A stretch of DNA of 47,898 bases, from the NCBI GenBank assembly GCA_016792845.1, contig JAEUKH010000006.1, positions 15,001 through 62,898 of the forward strand, written 5' to 3'. A program made the position numbers and the translations under genes. The DNA is from Myxococcales bacterium (GTDB lineage: Bacteria > Myxococcota_A > Polyangia > Polyangiales > Ga0077539). Shown piece by piece: positions 20,401 through 28,225 of the stretch (position 1 is the first letter of the stretch; each line of letters starts with the position of its first letter). The notes under the pieces are model-generated. The model was given only the letters and a program-made list of their open reading frames with translations, was not told where the DNA came from and searched no databases.

Positions 20401-20585
20401 GCACCCAGGCGCGCACCCAAGAGCGTATCGCCGAGGCGCTCGACGCCCTCGACCGCGACGCGGCCACGTACGGCCCTCACTCTCGCGACGAGCGCGCGCA
20501 GCTTGAGGCGCAACGCGCGCGGAGCTGTGAGCATTGCGCGATGGCCCTCGGGTGCCGCTTCAAGCTCGCAGGAGGTGCCGCGTGA
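17433..20585 (+). CDS. addB: AddB-type subunit of the double-strand-break repair helicase-nuclease
   Basis: A 1050-aa AddB-like protein, partner of the AddA-like protein encoded immediately downstream. Four cysteines have the spacing of the AddB iron-sulfur cluster: C754 in LLLCKYRF, then C1032, C1035 and C1041 in CEHCAMALGC (CX2CX5C). However, I see no Walker A at the N-terminus (VWVLAPRGALRTAL in its place) and no GxxD...DYK nuclease motif between C754 and C1032. The protein may therefore serve for structure and Chi scanning, with catalysis in the partner. The stop overlaps the addA start by GTGA, behind a strong AGGAGGTG site that lies within this gene. The start is the ATG at 17433. Confidence 0.82.
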   Translation: MPSRWSPALERARRSALVDRARQGSLFSPVWVLAPRGALRTALADAVARRGGGFVRFVDWSVLANQLDDLLGLGFAAPIAETERALVLERALFARVSQDASLASALKSDPFGVALQLLRVVDQLRLHRWDGRFTPAPEASPAARLVEQHLSLLGALIEALEGHLRKVQALDTLGRIARAERALREGRGVAPRTLLVDGIDRLAPLERDLLYGLIEAGWRVDLAGWVEGTVLDRAAEAAPPDAPTLLEALDRGAQRSAGGLEGLELVLASDPYDEAEGVARWVAEGVARGEAPSRITVAVTSGEGNVDRILTALTRYDLPAVGNGQLDVRQSPLWQVMRAAVSLAWNGVDVVDLATLFAAPGAGLWGGERDAFVARLRRTLPTTWQGVRTVLFAVTETQAPGVVEGAGDDPGGAAAETAEPRFDPRRTALREEMRRRAGSLLDGLEQNGPFSAFAPPDRVEALARVVELVVERFCTPKRFSEALHEPRIQTAWLGAAQAVAAGVQTALERLRQSKHVTLPEHDAGAFLGPVEALLGAVEDVESPPREGGVRVRGDDPYAVERPETLVVMGFVDGRFPRPVGRPLLLGPLERARLATLSDDLARLPSEADEGRLSHRDALRLLALPTKRLVLTLPRVGALGAARAPSALVAEMLHLADAPSAEPLSVAVSMAAWSHGRGASRTSRARLLDAVAALGSGDFDASARALGAVPPGVAARDMLRARWRPDQHFVVGDLVRGALREKVFTRGALESLLLCKYRFLTGELLQLRPLGVARRPHIRGRDQGRVARAAMRRLDAARALDPGAPVSVAAVVAEAVEAVLPWVAASEQRLEREALERGVRGFLSRYLELRDAWQLDQVSDPEAPEARTLSLALPGGRTVTVDPESPRVETLTVSAAAQPEHPLVFELTRGSMEAHATLREAGLDVDAALAPVRAAAAREASAPAGFVRLSLVKPEGEAVLEDPREGRVGQAIAAGVSRTLVKVETGTTLGRTQARTQERIAEALDALDRDAATYGPHSRDERAQLEAQRARSCEHCAMALGCRFKLAGGAA

Positions 20586-23500
20586 CCCTCGCGCGAAACC
20601 TCGTCTCGGCCGGGGCCGGGAGCGGCAAGACCTGGCGCATCGTCAAGACCCTCCTCGACGCCGTCGAGGCCGGCACGGCGGTCGAGCGCCTCGCGGCGGT
20701 GACCTTCACCGAGGCCGCCGCGCGGGAGCTTCAGGCCCGCCTGAGGGCGCGGCTCCTTGAGGCCGGTCGGCTCGAAGACGCGGCGCGGGTCGAGGTGGCT
20801 GCGATCTGCACCATCCACCAGTTCGCGTTGCGGCTGGTTGAGCAGTATCCGCTCGCGGCGGGCCTGCCGCCGAGCCCGCTCAAGCTCGATGAGCCCGCGT
20901 CGCGGGCGATGGTGCGCCGGTGCCTCGGGCAGCGCCTCCGCGATGACGCCTCGGGGCGATTTCAGCGGCTCTTTGAGCAATCGCTCGGCCCCGGGCTCGG
21001 CCTCTCGCTGCGGGGCTTCGGCGACAGCGATACGCCCGAGGGGAGGCTCCAGGCCCTGGTGCTTCAGCTCTTGGAGAAGGCGCGCTCGCTCGCGCTGAAT
21101 GGTGATTCATTGAAGGCCGAGGCGCCGCGGGCGGTGTCTCGGGTGCTCGCGGTGATGGGGCCTTCGGGCGCGGCCGAGGCCCTCGACGGGGCCTTCCGTG
21201 ACGGGCTCGACGAGGCCTTCGGGTGGCTCGACGCCAACCCGCTCGGGCCGCCGAGGAAGACCGATCAGGGCCTCTACGACGCGCTCAAGCGTCTGAGGGC
21301 CGAGCCCCAGGGCGCGGTCTATGACCAGGCCGTGGCGCTGCAGCGGCCGAAGCGCTCGAAGGGCTTCGAGAAGGAGTTTCCGCGGCTTGTGGCGGCCGTC
21401 GACGCGGTGGTCGAGACCCACCCCGAGGCCAGGGCCCGGCTCGCGGCGGCGGTCGAGGGGGTGTTCGTCACCGCCGCAGAGACCCTCGACGCGTACGCCC
21501 GTGACAAGGCCCGCATGGGCGCCCTCGACTTCGAAGACATGCAGCTGCGGGCCCTCGAACTTTTACGGGGGAACGAGGGGCGGAGCCCCTACGCGGCGCT
21601 GGTGGCCGAGGCCTTTCCGTTGGTGGTGGTCGACGAGTTTCAAGACACCTCGCCCTTGCAGTATCAGCTCTTCGAGCTGCTCCGCGCGGCGGGCTCGACC
21701 GTTCACTACGTGGGCGACCTCAAGCAGGGCATCTACGGCTTTCGTACGGCCGACGCTGCGCTCTTCGGGGCGCTCCTCGACACGGCGGCGGCGCACGGCG
21801 ATCGCGTCGACACCCTCGACCGCTCGCGCCGCTCGCGCCCCTCGCTGGTGGCCTTCGCCAACGCGATGTTCTCGGCGCTCTTGCCGAAGTACGACATGGC
21901 CTTCGAGCCGCTCGTGGCCGACAACCTCTACGCCCGCGGCGAGGCGCCCGAGCAGGGGCCCAATGTCGAGCTCCTCTGGTTCGCCAGGCCGCACCAGAAC
22001 GGCGAGCGCATCCGCGCGGGGGCTCAGGCGATTGAGCGCCTCCTCGCGCGGGGCATGCAAGTGTGGGATCGCCACGCCAACGTGCTCCGGCCGCTGCGTC
22101 GCGGCGACATCACCATCCTCGCGTACTCGCACGGGATGTTGTCGAAGTGGGCCGAGGCGCTCTCGGCCCGCGGAATCGCCACCCAGCTCGAGTCTCCCGG
22201 GCTCGCCGACACCCTCGAAGTGCAGCTCGCGCGGGCGTGGTTCGCGATGCTCGCGTCGCCGCGTGACGGGGTCGCCGCGGCCTCGGTGCTGCTCAGCGAG
22301 CTCTACGGGCTGTCGCAGCGCGCGGTGGTTCAGCTCTCGCTCGCGCGGGTGTCGGGCTCGCCGCGTCGCGCCCTCGCGAAGGCCGACGCCGAGCCCGGGG
22401 CGCTCAGCCTCACAGACTTCGAACGCAGGGCCCTCTTGCGCTGCGACGAAGACCTCACGGTGTGTCGTCGGTGGCTCCGGCAGCTCCCGCTCGGCGAGGC
22501 CGTCGGGCGGTGCCTCGCCCAGGTTCAGCTCGTCGAGCGGCTGTCGCTCAGGCTCGACCGCGCGGGCGCCGAGCAGCTGCGGGCGAACGTCAACGCGATG
22601 GTCGCCGAGGCCCACGCCCTCGCGGCGCTCGGAAACACCCAGCTCGGGCTGCGGGGCGCGTCGGGCGCGACCCTCGAAAACTACCTCCTGGCGCTCGCGT
22701 CATGGGCCGAGCGTGAGCCCTCTCAGCCGCGCATCGAGGCCGCCGACGAGGCCGTCCAGCTCGTCACGCTGCACGGCTCGAAGGGGATGGAGTACCCCGT
22801 CGTCGTGCTCGACATTCTCACCCAGGAGATGCAGCGTCGGCTGCCTCGGGTCGAGGTGCTGCGGCCCGGCGAAGGCGAGCCCGACGGGCGCCTCGATCGA
22901 GAGGCCCTCATGGGCCCCGGAGCCCTCGAACAGAGCGGTCTCTTGCTCTTGCCCGAGGTCGCCATCGAGCCCCACGCGACGGCCCTTCGGAGCGCGTGGC
23001 GCGGCGACGCGCAGCTCGTGAGCGAGTGGCTGCGGCTCTTCTATGTGGCCGTGACCCGCGCCCGCGAACACCTCGTGCTCCTCTGGCCTGCCGAGGGCGG
23101 CGGCGCGACCCGAAGGCTGCGAGACGTGGTGGCCGCCCACCTGCCCGAGGCGCCGCCCGCGGGCCGACCCGAAGGGGCCGACGCGACGTGGCTCGGGGTC
23201 GCGGTGAAATCGTGGCTGATTCAAGACGAAGCGGTCACCGCGGCGGCGCCTGCGAGGGCCGCATCGCTCGTCGAGATCCGCGACGCCCTCGACGCCGCCG
23301 ACGCCGAGACGGTGGCCAACGAGGCCGCCCCTGCGGCGCCGCAGCGGCCCCGGGTGCGCCTCGCGACGGTGAGCCCGACCGAGCTCTGCCAGGTCGCAGA
23401 TTGCCCCGAGGTGCCTCGCATCGCGCGCTTCGCCAAGGCCGAGCGCCACGACCTCGCGCGCTCCGAGGGGGTGCCCATCACCGTGCGCACCTTGCGCGAC

Positions 23501-24211
23501 GCGCGGCGTGCCCGCGAGCGAGTGCCGCGCGAGGTCGGCCCCGCCCGCATCGGGTTGTTGGTGCACGCCGCGGTCGAGCGCGCCCAGCTCGGCCCCTCGT
23601 CGGTCGACGATGCCTTGGCCGACCGGGCTCTGGCCAACCAGGTGATGGCCGAGAAGGGGCAGACCGAGTTCGTCGCCGAGCTCGTGACCTTGGTGGTCGA
23701 GACGCTCGGGGCGCTGCGCGAGACGTGTCGCCTCGTGGGGGCGGTGGGCGAGCCGGCGAGGGAGGTCCCGTTCGTGTGCGCGCTGGCCGAGGGGGCGCTC
23801 ACCGGGGTCGTCGACCTGGTGGTGCCTGCGGCCGATGGGCTTCACGTCGTCGATCTCAAGACGCACCTCTTGCCAGAAGAGAAGCTCGCGCTCTGGGCCG
23901 GGTACTACCAACCCCAGCTCGACGCGTACGCCTACGCCATCGAGCGCTTGACCGGGTCGCCGGTGATGGGCCGACACCTCGCCGTGCCCGCTGCGGCGGC
24001 GCTGGTCACCTTGCCCGATCGCTTCGACGGCGCGAAGGCCGCCGAGACCCTCGGACGCTACGCCGACGCGATCGCCACCGAGGCCCGTGGGCCTGCGCGT
24101 CCCTGCGCGCACTGCGGTTGGCGCGACCTCTGCCGCGTCGGCAAGCAGCAGTCGCCCGCCGACGCCGCAGCCAGCGGCGCCGAACCCGAGCCCGTCGCTG
24201 TCGAAAACTAG
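20582..24211 (+). CDS. addA: AddA-type UvrD/RecB helicase-nuclease
   Basis: A 1209-aa SF1A helicase with a C-terminal RecB-family nuclease; it resects double-strand breaks for RecA loading. Helicase motifs: Walker A SAGAGSGKT (9-17), motif II VVVDEFQDTSP, motif V VTLHGSKGMEYPVV, motif VI FYVAVTRAREHL. Nuclease: IGLLVHAAVE, GVVDLVV with D1078, D1091-L-K1093, and YYQPQLDAYAYA. Unusually, C936, C1175, C1178 and C1184 (CX2CX5C) surround the nuclease domain as in an iron-sulfur RecB nuclease of AddB type. The GTG start at 20582 is chosen because AGGAGGTG precedes it and the protein then begins VTLARNLVSAGAGSGKT; an upstream ATG at 20534 would add 16 atypical residues. It is coupled to addB. Confidence 0.9.
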   Translation: MTLARNLVSAGAGSGKTWRIVKTLLDAVEAGTAVERLAAVTFTEAAARELQARLRARLLEAGRLEDAARVEVAAICTIHQFALRLVEQYPLAAGLPPSPLKLDEPASRAMVRRCLGQRLRDDASGRFQRLFEQSLGPGLGLSLRGFGDSDTPEGRLQALVLQLLEKARSLALNGDSLKAEAPRAVSRVLAVMGPSGAAEALDGAFRDGLDEAFGWLDANPLGPPRKTDQGLYDALKRLRAEPQGAVYDQAVALQRPKRSKGFEKEFPRLVAAVDAVVETHPEARARLAAAVEGVFVTAAETLDAYARDKARMGALDFEDMQLRALELLRGNEGRSPYAALVAEAFPLVVVDEFQDTSPLQYQLFELLRAAGSTVHYVGDLKQGIYGFRTADAALFGALLDTAAAHGDRVDTLDRSRRSRPSLVAFANAMFSALLPKYDMAFEPLVADNLYARGEAPEQGPNVELLWFARPHQNGERIRAGAQAIERLLARGMQVWDRHANVLRPLRRGDITILAYSHGMLSKWAEALSARGIATQLESPGLADTLEVQLARAWFAMLASPRDGVAAASVLLSELYGLSQRAVVQLSLARVSGSPRRALAKADAEPGALSLTDFERRALLRCDEDLTVCRRWLRQLPLGEAVGRCLAQVQLVERLSLRLDRAGAEQLRANVNAMVAEAHALAALGNTQLGLRGASGATLENYLLALASWAEREPSQPRIEAADEAVQLVTLHGSKGMEYPVVVLDILTQEMQRRLPRVEVLRPGEGEPDGRLDREALMGPGALEQSGLLLLPEVAIEPHATALRSAWRGDAQLVSEWLRLFYVAVTRAREHLVLLWPAEGGGATRRLRDVVAAHLPEAPPAGRPEGADATWLGVAVKSWLIQDEAVTAAAPARAASLVEIRDALDAADAETVANEAAPAAPQRPRVRLATVSPTELCQVADCPEVPRIARFAKAERHDLARSEGVPITVRTLRDARRARERVPREVGPARIGLLVHAAVERAQLGPSSVDDALADRALANQVMAEKGQTEFVAELVTLVVETLGALRETCRLVGAVGEPAREVPFVCALAEGALTGVVDLVVPAADGLHVVDLKTHLLPEEKLALWAGYYQPQLDAYAYAIERLTGSPVMGRHLAVPAAAALVTLPDRFDGAKAAETLGRYADAIATEARGPARPCAHCGWRDLCRVGKQQSPADAAASGAEPEPVAVEN

Positions 24212-24244
24212 AGTCAGGCGTTCAGTGTGGTGCACCCTCGCGCC

Positions 24245-24760
24245 ATGCTCTACCTCGTCGGTCTGGCGGCCCCCTTGGGCCTCTTCGCGCTCTACGTCCA
24301 CACGCGCCCCGCGGCCTTTCGCATCGTGCGGAGTCGGGTCATCAACGCCAGCCCCGCGGCGGTGTTCGCGAAGCTGAACAGCTTTCGCGCGTGGCAGAGC
24401 TGGTCGCCCTGGGAGGGCATCGACCCGCAGCTCGAGCGCACCTACGAGGGCCCCGAGGCGGGCCCTGGGGCGGTCTACAAGTGGCGCGGCAACAACAAGG
24501 TGGGCGAGGGGATGATGAAGCTCACGGAGAGCGTGCCCGGCGCCAAGGTGGCCCTCGACCTCACGTTCATCAAGCCCTTCCCGGCCGAAAACAAGACCGT
24601 GTTCACCCTCGAAGCCGAGGGCGACGCGACCCGCGTCACCTGGGAGATGCGCGGCGAAAACGCCTTCATGGCCAAGGCCTTCGGCGTCTTCGTCAACATG
24701 GACGCGCTGGTCGGCAAAGACTTCGTCAAGGGCCTCGATCAGCTCGCCGCGACGCTCTAA
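24245..24760 (+). CDS. SRPBCC (START-like) family membrane-anchored protein
   Basis: About 171 aa. One N-terminal membrane segment (LYLVGLAAPLGLFALYV) precedes a polyketide-cyclase/dehydrase-type SRPBCC domain. The family pattern is visible: a first strand ending in INASPAAVFAKLNSFRAWQSWSPW, a mid-domain MMKLTES segment, a TRVTWEMRGE strand, and a C-terminal helix GKDFVKGLDQLAATL. Such domains bind hydrophobic ligands; no ligand can be named. The ATG at 24245 is used; a GTG at 24227 would add six residues. It follows addA by 33 bp. The stop is nested with that of the opposing gene (CTAA, 24757-24760). Confidence 0.75.
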   Translation: MLYLVGLAAPLGLFALYVHTRPAAFRIVRSRVINASPAAVFAKLNSFRAWQSWSPWEGIDPQLERTYEGPEAGPGAVYKWRGNNKVGEGMMKLTESVPGAKVALDLTFIKPFPAENKTVFTLEAEGDATRVTWEMRGENAFMAKAFGVFVNMDALVGKDFVKGLDQLAATL

Positions 24761-25647
24761 GGCCCCGCCGCCGGTGCCGCCGACTCGGCCCCCGGGTACG
24801 CGCACCGAAAGCCCACCCACGGCAACGCATCGTCAGGCTCGCGAAAGCGCCGCAAGGTCGTCTGCTGCGCCGCGAGGGGCGTGCGCGCGTCGCCCCCGCG
24901 CACCACCCGCCACGGCGAGCGCGGAGGCCCCCGCGGGTCGTCGAAGATGAACAAGCCCTCGTCGGTGCGCTCGCCCACATCGACCGCCTCCGCGTCACCG
25001 AGGCCCCCATCGGCGCCAGCGTCGGCGCCCCCGTCGAGCGAGGCGGGCCGAGGCAAGGGCGGGTAGAAATCACCGCCGTCGAGCACCCACTCGGCGAGGC
25101 CCCTGGCGAGCCCGCGGACGCCCTCTGGGGTCTCGTCAGGAGGCTCACCCGTCGCGGGCGCGAGCTCGCCCCAGACGTAGGCCCTGTGGCCCGGCAAGGG
25201 CCCCGCGGCGGCGCGCTCCCACTCGGCCTCGGTGGGCAGCCGACCGCCCGCGTAGGCGCAGTATCGCGCGGCCTCGGCCCACGGCACGCAGCGCACGCTC
25301 TCGGTCACAGAGCCCTCGCAACGCGGCGCCTGGCACTGCCTCGCGGCCACGCACTGCATGTACGCCCCGCGCGCCACCTCGTCGCGGTCGAGCGCGAACG
25401 CGCCGAGCCGCGCGGCCCGCGGCGGACGCTCTTCGAAATGTGCCTCATCGGTCGCGCGCCCGAGCTGCGAGAGGCCCGCACCGAACGCCACCCGAGGGCC
25501 CACCGTCGCCGTCGCCACGGCGGCGTCGAGGCCCGCGCGCAGGGGCACGCCCCGCGAGGGCACGGCGGTCACCCGTGAGCCGCTGCAACCGAGCGCCGCG
25601 GCCCAAACGAGGGCCCATCGTTGGGTCACCGAACGATCTGTGGTCAC
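24757..25647 (-). CDS. FGE-sulfatase (SUMF1) fold lipoprotein, catalytic Cys pair missing
   Basis: A 296-aa lipoprotein with lipobox AALGC (Cys21) and a formylglycine-generating-enzyme-like domain: RLPTEAEWERAA, AEWVLDGGDF, VVRGGDARTP and the terminal VGFRCAYPG. A true FGE needs a CX4C pair shortly after the RGG strand; here TPLAAQQTTLRRF has none, so the protein should not make formylglycine from Cys. An Asp/Gly/Ala insert (about 205-225) interrupts the domain. The GTG start overlaps the stop of the kinase gene (GTGA), so the two are translated together. A role as a scaffold, binding protein or unrelated modifying enzyme is possible. Confidence 0.8.
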   Translation of the reverse strand: MTTDRSVTQRWALVWAAALGCSGSRVTAVPSRGVPLRAGLDAAVATATVGPRVAFGAGLSQLGRATDEAHFEERPPRAARLGAFALDRDEVARGAYMQCVAARQCQAPRCEGSVTESVRCVPWAEAARYCAYAGGRLPTEAEWERAAAGPLPGHRAYVWGELAPATGEPPDETPEGVRGLARGLAEWVLDGGDFYPPLPRPASLDGGADAGADGGLGDAEAVDVGERTDEGLFIFDDPRGPPRSPWRVVRGGDARTPLAAQQTTLRRFREPDDALPWVGFRCAYPGAESAAPAAGP

Positions 25648-27017
25648 GCGCCGTCTTCGCCTTCGTTTGAGCCGCCGCGGGCCCCTGAGCGCGCTCCGCG
25701 AAAGGCATGATGTTCGGATGCGAACAAGTCGTCGGGCGGAGGTGCCGGCACCGACCAGCTCTCGGGCGCGGCGCCCTCGGCGGCGGCGCGGGGCGTCACC
25801 GTCGCGGGCTGCTGGGCCATCTCGGCCGACAGCACCAGGCTCTGCCCGAGCTGCGCGGGCAACATGCCGTGCGGCGGCGACGGGCCGAGCGGCGCGATGG
25901 CCACCGGCACCTGCGGCGCGGCCAGGCCCTCGGGCACCTCGGGGATCGACCCCACGTCGAGCCGCCCCGACATCTCTCGGATCGACTCCTCCATCGAGGC
26001 CGTGGCCAGGAGGTTCTCGCTCTCGGGCACGGGCTCGTCGCTCAGCGCATATTCGAGCAGGGTGAGCAGCTCTCGGTCGATCTCGCGCTCCCAGAGCGTG
26101 CGCATCCAGTTGGCGAGGCGTGTGCGTCGGTACCCCGGCGCGTAGGCGCGCAAGAAGGTCACCAGCGCGTCGCGAAAGGCCCCCGCGCTCTGGTAGCGGT
26201 CTTTGCGCTGTCGGGCCATCGCCGTCTCGACCACCGCCACCAGCGCCTCGGGCACGTGCGGCGCGATCTCTCGGAGCGGCGCCGGGGCGGCCCGACGCAC
26301 GGTGTAGATCAGCTCGACCTCGCTCGCCGCGGTGAACGCGGCCTGACCCGAGAGGAGCTCGTAGAGCACGCTGCCCGCGCTAAACACGTCGCTCTGCCCG
26401 GTGAGCTTGTCATCGCCCTGGGCCTGCTCGGGCGACATGTACCGAACCTTGCCCTTGATGATCCCCGCGGCGGTGCGCTCGCGGTCGACGTCGGCCTTGG
26501 CGATGCCGAAATCGATGATCTTCACCGAGCCGTCGTAGGCCACGAGGATGTTCGACGGAGAGAAATCGCGGTGCACGAGCCGCAGCGGCGTGCCCTCGGT
26601 GGTGGTCGCGACGTGGGCGTGTTCGAGGCCGTCGATGGCCCGCGCCATGAGATACACCGCGTCGGCCGTTTCGAGCGGCTTGCGCATCGTCTGGGCGCGG
26701 TAGAGCGTCGAGCGGAGGTCTTTGCCGTCGACGTGCTCCATCACGATGAAATACTCGTCGCCGACCCTCAAGAGCTCGTACACCTGCGCGATGTTGGGGT
26801 GCACGAGGAGCGTCGAGAGCTGATACTCGGCCACGAGCATTTTTACGAAGCTCGGGTCTTCGGCGTACATCTCGAGCACGCGCTTCATCGCGACGAGGCG
26901 CTCGTCGCCGTCTTCGCTCAAGAGCTTCGCGCGGTACACGTCGGCCATGCCGCCCGAGGCCACGCGGTCAAGCAGGTGGTAGCGCCCAATGGGGCGCGAC
27001 TTTTTCGGAGACCTCAT
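25644..27017 (-). CDS. Hanks-type serine/threonine protein kinase
   Basis: A 457-aa kinase. The glycine loop is VASGGMADVYRAK (19-31), the catalytic lysine K45 (VAMKRV), the alpha-C Glu probably E64. The catalytic loop is HRDFSPSN (149-156), the metal loop DFG (169-171), and the activation segment ends in SPEQ at 195-198. All residues needed for catalysis are present. Beyond about 290 the tail is Pro/Ala-rich and seemingly disordered, with no membrane segment, PASTA or WD40 domain, so it is cytoplasmic. It is the middle gene of three that overlap by 4 bp each: lipoprotein, kinase, FGE-like lipoprotein. The target is unknown. Confidence 0.92.
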   Translation of the reverse strand: MRSPKKSRPIGRYHLLDRVASGGMADVYRAKLLSEDGDERLVAMKRVLEMYAEDPSFVKMLVAEYQLSTLLVHPNIAQVYELLRVGDEYFIVMEHVDGKDLRSTLYRAQTMRKPLETADAVYLMARAIDGLEHAHVATTTEGTPLRLVHRDFSPSNILVAYDGSVKIIDFGIAKADVDRERTAAGIIKGKVRYMSPEQAQGDDKLTGQSDVFSAGSVLYELLSGQAAFTAASEVELIYTVRRAAPAPLREIAPHVPEALVAVVETAMARQRKDRYQSAGAFRDALVTFLRAYAPGYRRTRLANWMRTLWEREIDRELLTLLEYALSDEPVPESENLLATASMEESIREMSGRLDVGSIPEVPEGLAAPQVPVAIAPLGPSPPHGMLPAQLGQSLVLSAEMAQQPATVTPRAAAEGAAPESWSVPAPPPDDLFASEHHAFRGARSGARGGSNEGEDGA

Positions 27018-27580
27018 CGATGCACGAGCTCCAACCGGGGCGAGAGCGCAGCGCCTGCTGCGACACCCGCGAGGTGCACCGTACCCCGGTCAGCCTCAAG
27101 CGAAAACCCCGGAGCGTACACGCCCCGCGCCGAAGCCGCGTAGAGCCCCGTCACGTCGAAGCGTACGGTCTGCCGCAGCCCCGCGGCCACGAGAACGCTC
27201 ACCCCGTCGCCGCTGGGCCCCCCGAAGCCGAGGGGCCTCACCGTGAGCCGCGTGGCCTCGCTCGGGCCCGGGCGCGCGGGGCTCATGGTCACCCGGAGAA
27301 ACACCCGCTCGACCTCGGCCGCGTCGACCCGGGTCGCCACGAAGCGGAGCCGCGCCCGGGCCGGGCCCACCTGCACCACCGCGGCGGTCGGGTCGTCGAC
27401 GTCGTCGGCGCCGAAGCCGCTGGCCTGGAGCGCCACAAACCCTTGTGAAAAGGCCGAGAGGGCCCCTCTCCACCGCGCGTCGCAGGTGGCCGCGGGGCCG
27501 CACGGGGCCGGCCGCGGTTGACAGGCCGCCAGGGTCGCCGCAACACCCAAGCGCCACACACGCCGAAGACCCTGAGGCAT
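27014..27580 (-). CDS. Lipoprotein of unknown function, first gene of kinase operon
   Basis: A 188-aa predicted lipoprotein: a positively charged start (MPQGLRRVWRLG), a hydrophobic stretch and lipobox LAAC (Cys20), with Cys27 and Cys33 close behind. The rest is rich in beta-type segments (ARLRFVATRV, VERVFLRVTMS, TVRFDVTGLYAAS, PGFSLEAD) and could form one beta-sandwich domain. I do not recognise the family. The ATG at 27580 is chosen because it gives a complete signal peptide; the frame is open far upstream but composition there is not coding-like. Its TGA overlaps the kinase ATG (ATGA). Confidence 0.65.
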   Translation of the reverse strand: MPQGLRRVWRLGVAATLAACQPRPAPCGPAATCDARWRGALSAFSQGFVALQASGFGADDVDDPTAAVVQVGPARARLRFVATRVDAAEVERVFLRVTMSPARPGPSEATRLTVRPLGFGGPSGDGVSVLVAAGLRQTVRFDVTGLYAASARGVYAPGFSLEADRGTVHLAGVAAGAALSPRLELVHR

Positions 27581-27688
27581 CACTCGCTGGGCGCGATGGT
27601 CGACACGATGACCCACGAGCGTCAAGCACTGTGGTAGCACCAGCCACCGGCGCCGAGCCCCGGCGCCCTGCATCGTACGAGGCAAACC
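27581..27688. promoter_or_regulatory. Shared divergent promoter region
   Basis: A 108-bp spacer between the kinase operon (minus) and the radical SAM operon (plus). It must hold promoters for both arms, which makes co-regulation likely. GGCGCC occurs twice (about 27647 and 27661) around GAGCCCC. A GAGG ribosome-binding site stands just before the ATG at 27689. No hexamer pair is convincing on either strand. Confidence 0.4.
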
Positions 27689-28213
27689 ATGCGTCAGACT
27701 CTTCTTTTTGCGGTCTTGGGTGCATCGATGGCGGCCCTCGGCTGCCAGCGCGGCGAGAACGCGACCCCGACGCCCGCGGTGCGCCCAGAGCCCGCGACGC
27801 CGCCCGCCGCGCCGCCCTCGGCGCCTGCGGCCAACGCCGCGCCCGGCGACGAGCTGCAACCGAGCGGGCCGCGGGCCGAGCTCCGCGAGACGACCTTCTT
27901 GCTCACCGCGGCGGTGACCCCGGGCGCGGCCGGCGCCCCGGCGAGCCTCGCCATCGAGCTCCACGGCGCGGGCGGCTACCACGTCAACGAGCTCTACCCG
28001 ATCGCGGTCGACCTCGACCTCCGCAACGCCACCACCCCGAAGACCAACCTCCGTCGCGCCGACGCGGCCGAGTACGCCCAATCGGGCGCCCGCTTCGCCG
28101 TGCCCATCACCAGCACCGGCGCGGGCACCACCGTGCGCGGGCGGGTGCGCTTCGCCGTCTGCTCGGCTGAGAACTGCGTACCCGAGACCCGCAATTTCGC
28201 CGTCGCGCTCTGA
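27689..28213 (+). CDS. Lipoprotein with DsbD-alpha-like (thiol-disulfide) C-terminal domain
   Basis: A 174-aa lipoprotein with lipobox ALGC (Cys19), a Pro/Ala-rich linker to about residue 50, then a beta-sandwich-like domain ending in VRFAVCSAENCVPE. The CX4C followed by VPE resembles the redox end of the DsbD/DsbC N-terminal (alpha) domain, which passes reducing power to periplasmic or surface thiols. The SPITS-type and GYHVNELYPIAV segments also fit that fold. It is the first gene of the plus-strand arm and is 12 bp from the radical SAM start, so it is likely co-transcribed. The partner transmembrane DsbD is not in the window. Confidence 0.72.
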   Translation: MRQTLLFAVLGASMAALGCQRGENATPTPAVRPEPATPPAAPPSAPAANAAPGDELQPSGPRAELRETTFLLTAAVTPGAAGAPASLAIELHGAGGYHVNELYPIAVDLDLRNATTPKTNLRRADAAEYAQSGARFAVPITSTGAGTTVRGRVRFAVCSAENCVPETRNFAVAL

Positions 28214-28225
28214 GCGCCGAGCCCC

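Noticed and set aside
17439..20534. Antisense frame of 1031 codons opposite addB
   Set aside because: Shadow of addB; composition is Arg/Gly/Glu-rich without domains, while the plus frame has the Fe-S cysteines and a coupled partner gene.
17433..24211. A phage-defence island
   Set aside because: The two genes fit housekeeping AddAB double-strand-break repair; no restriction, toxin or other defence genes surround them.
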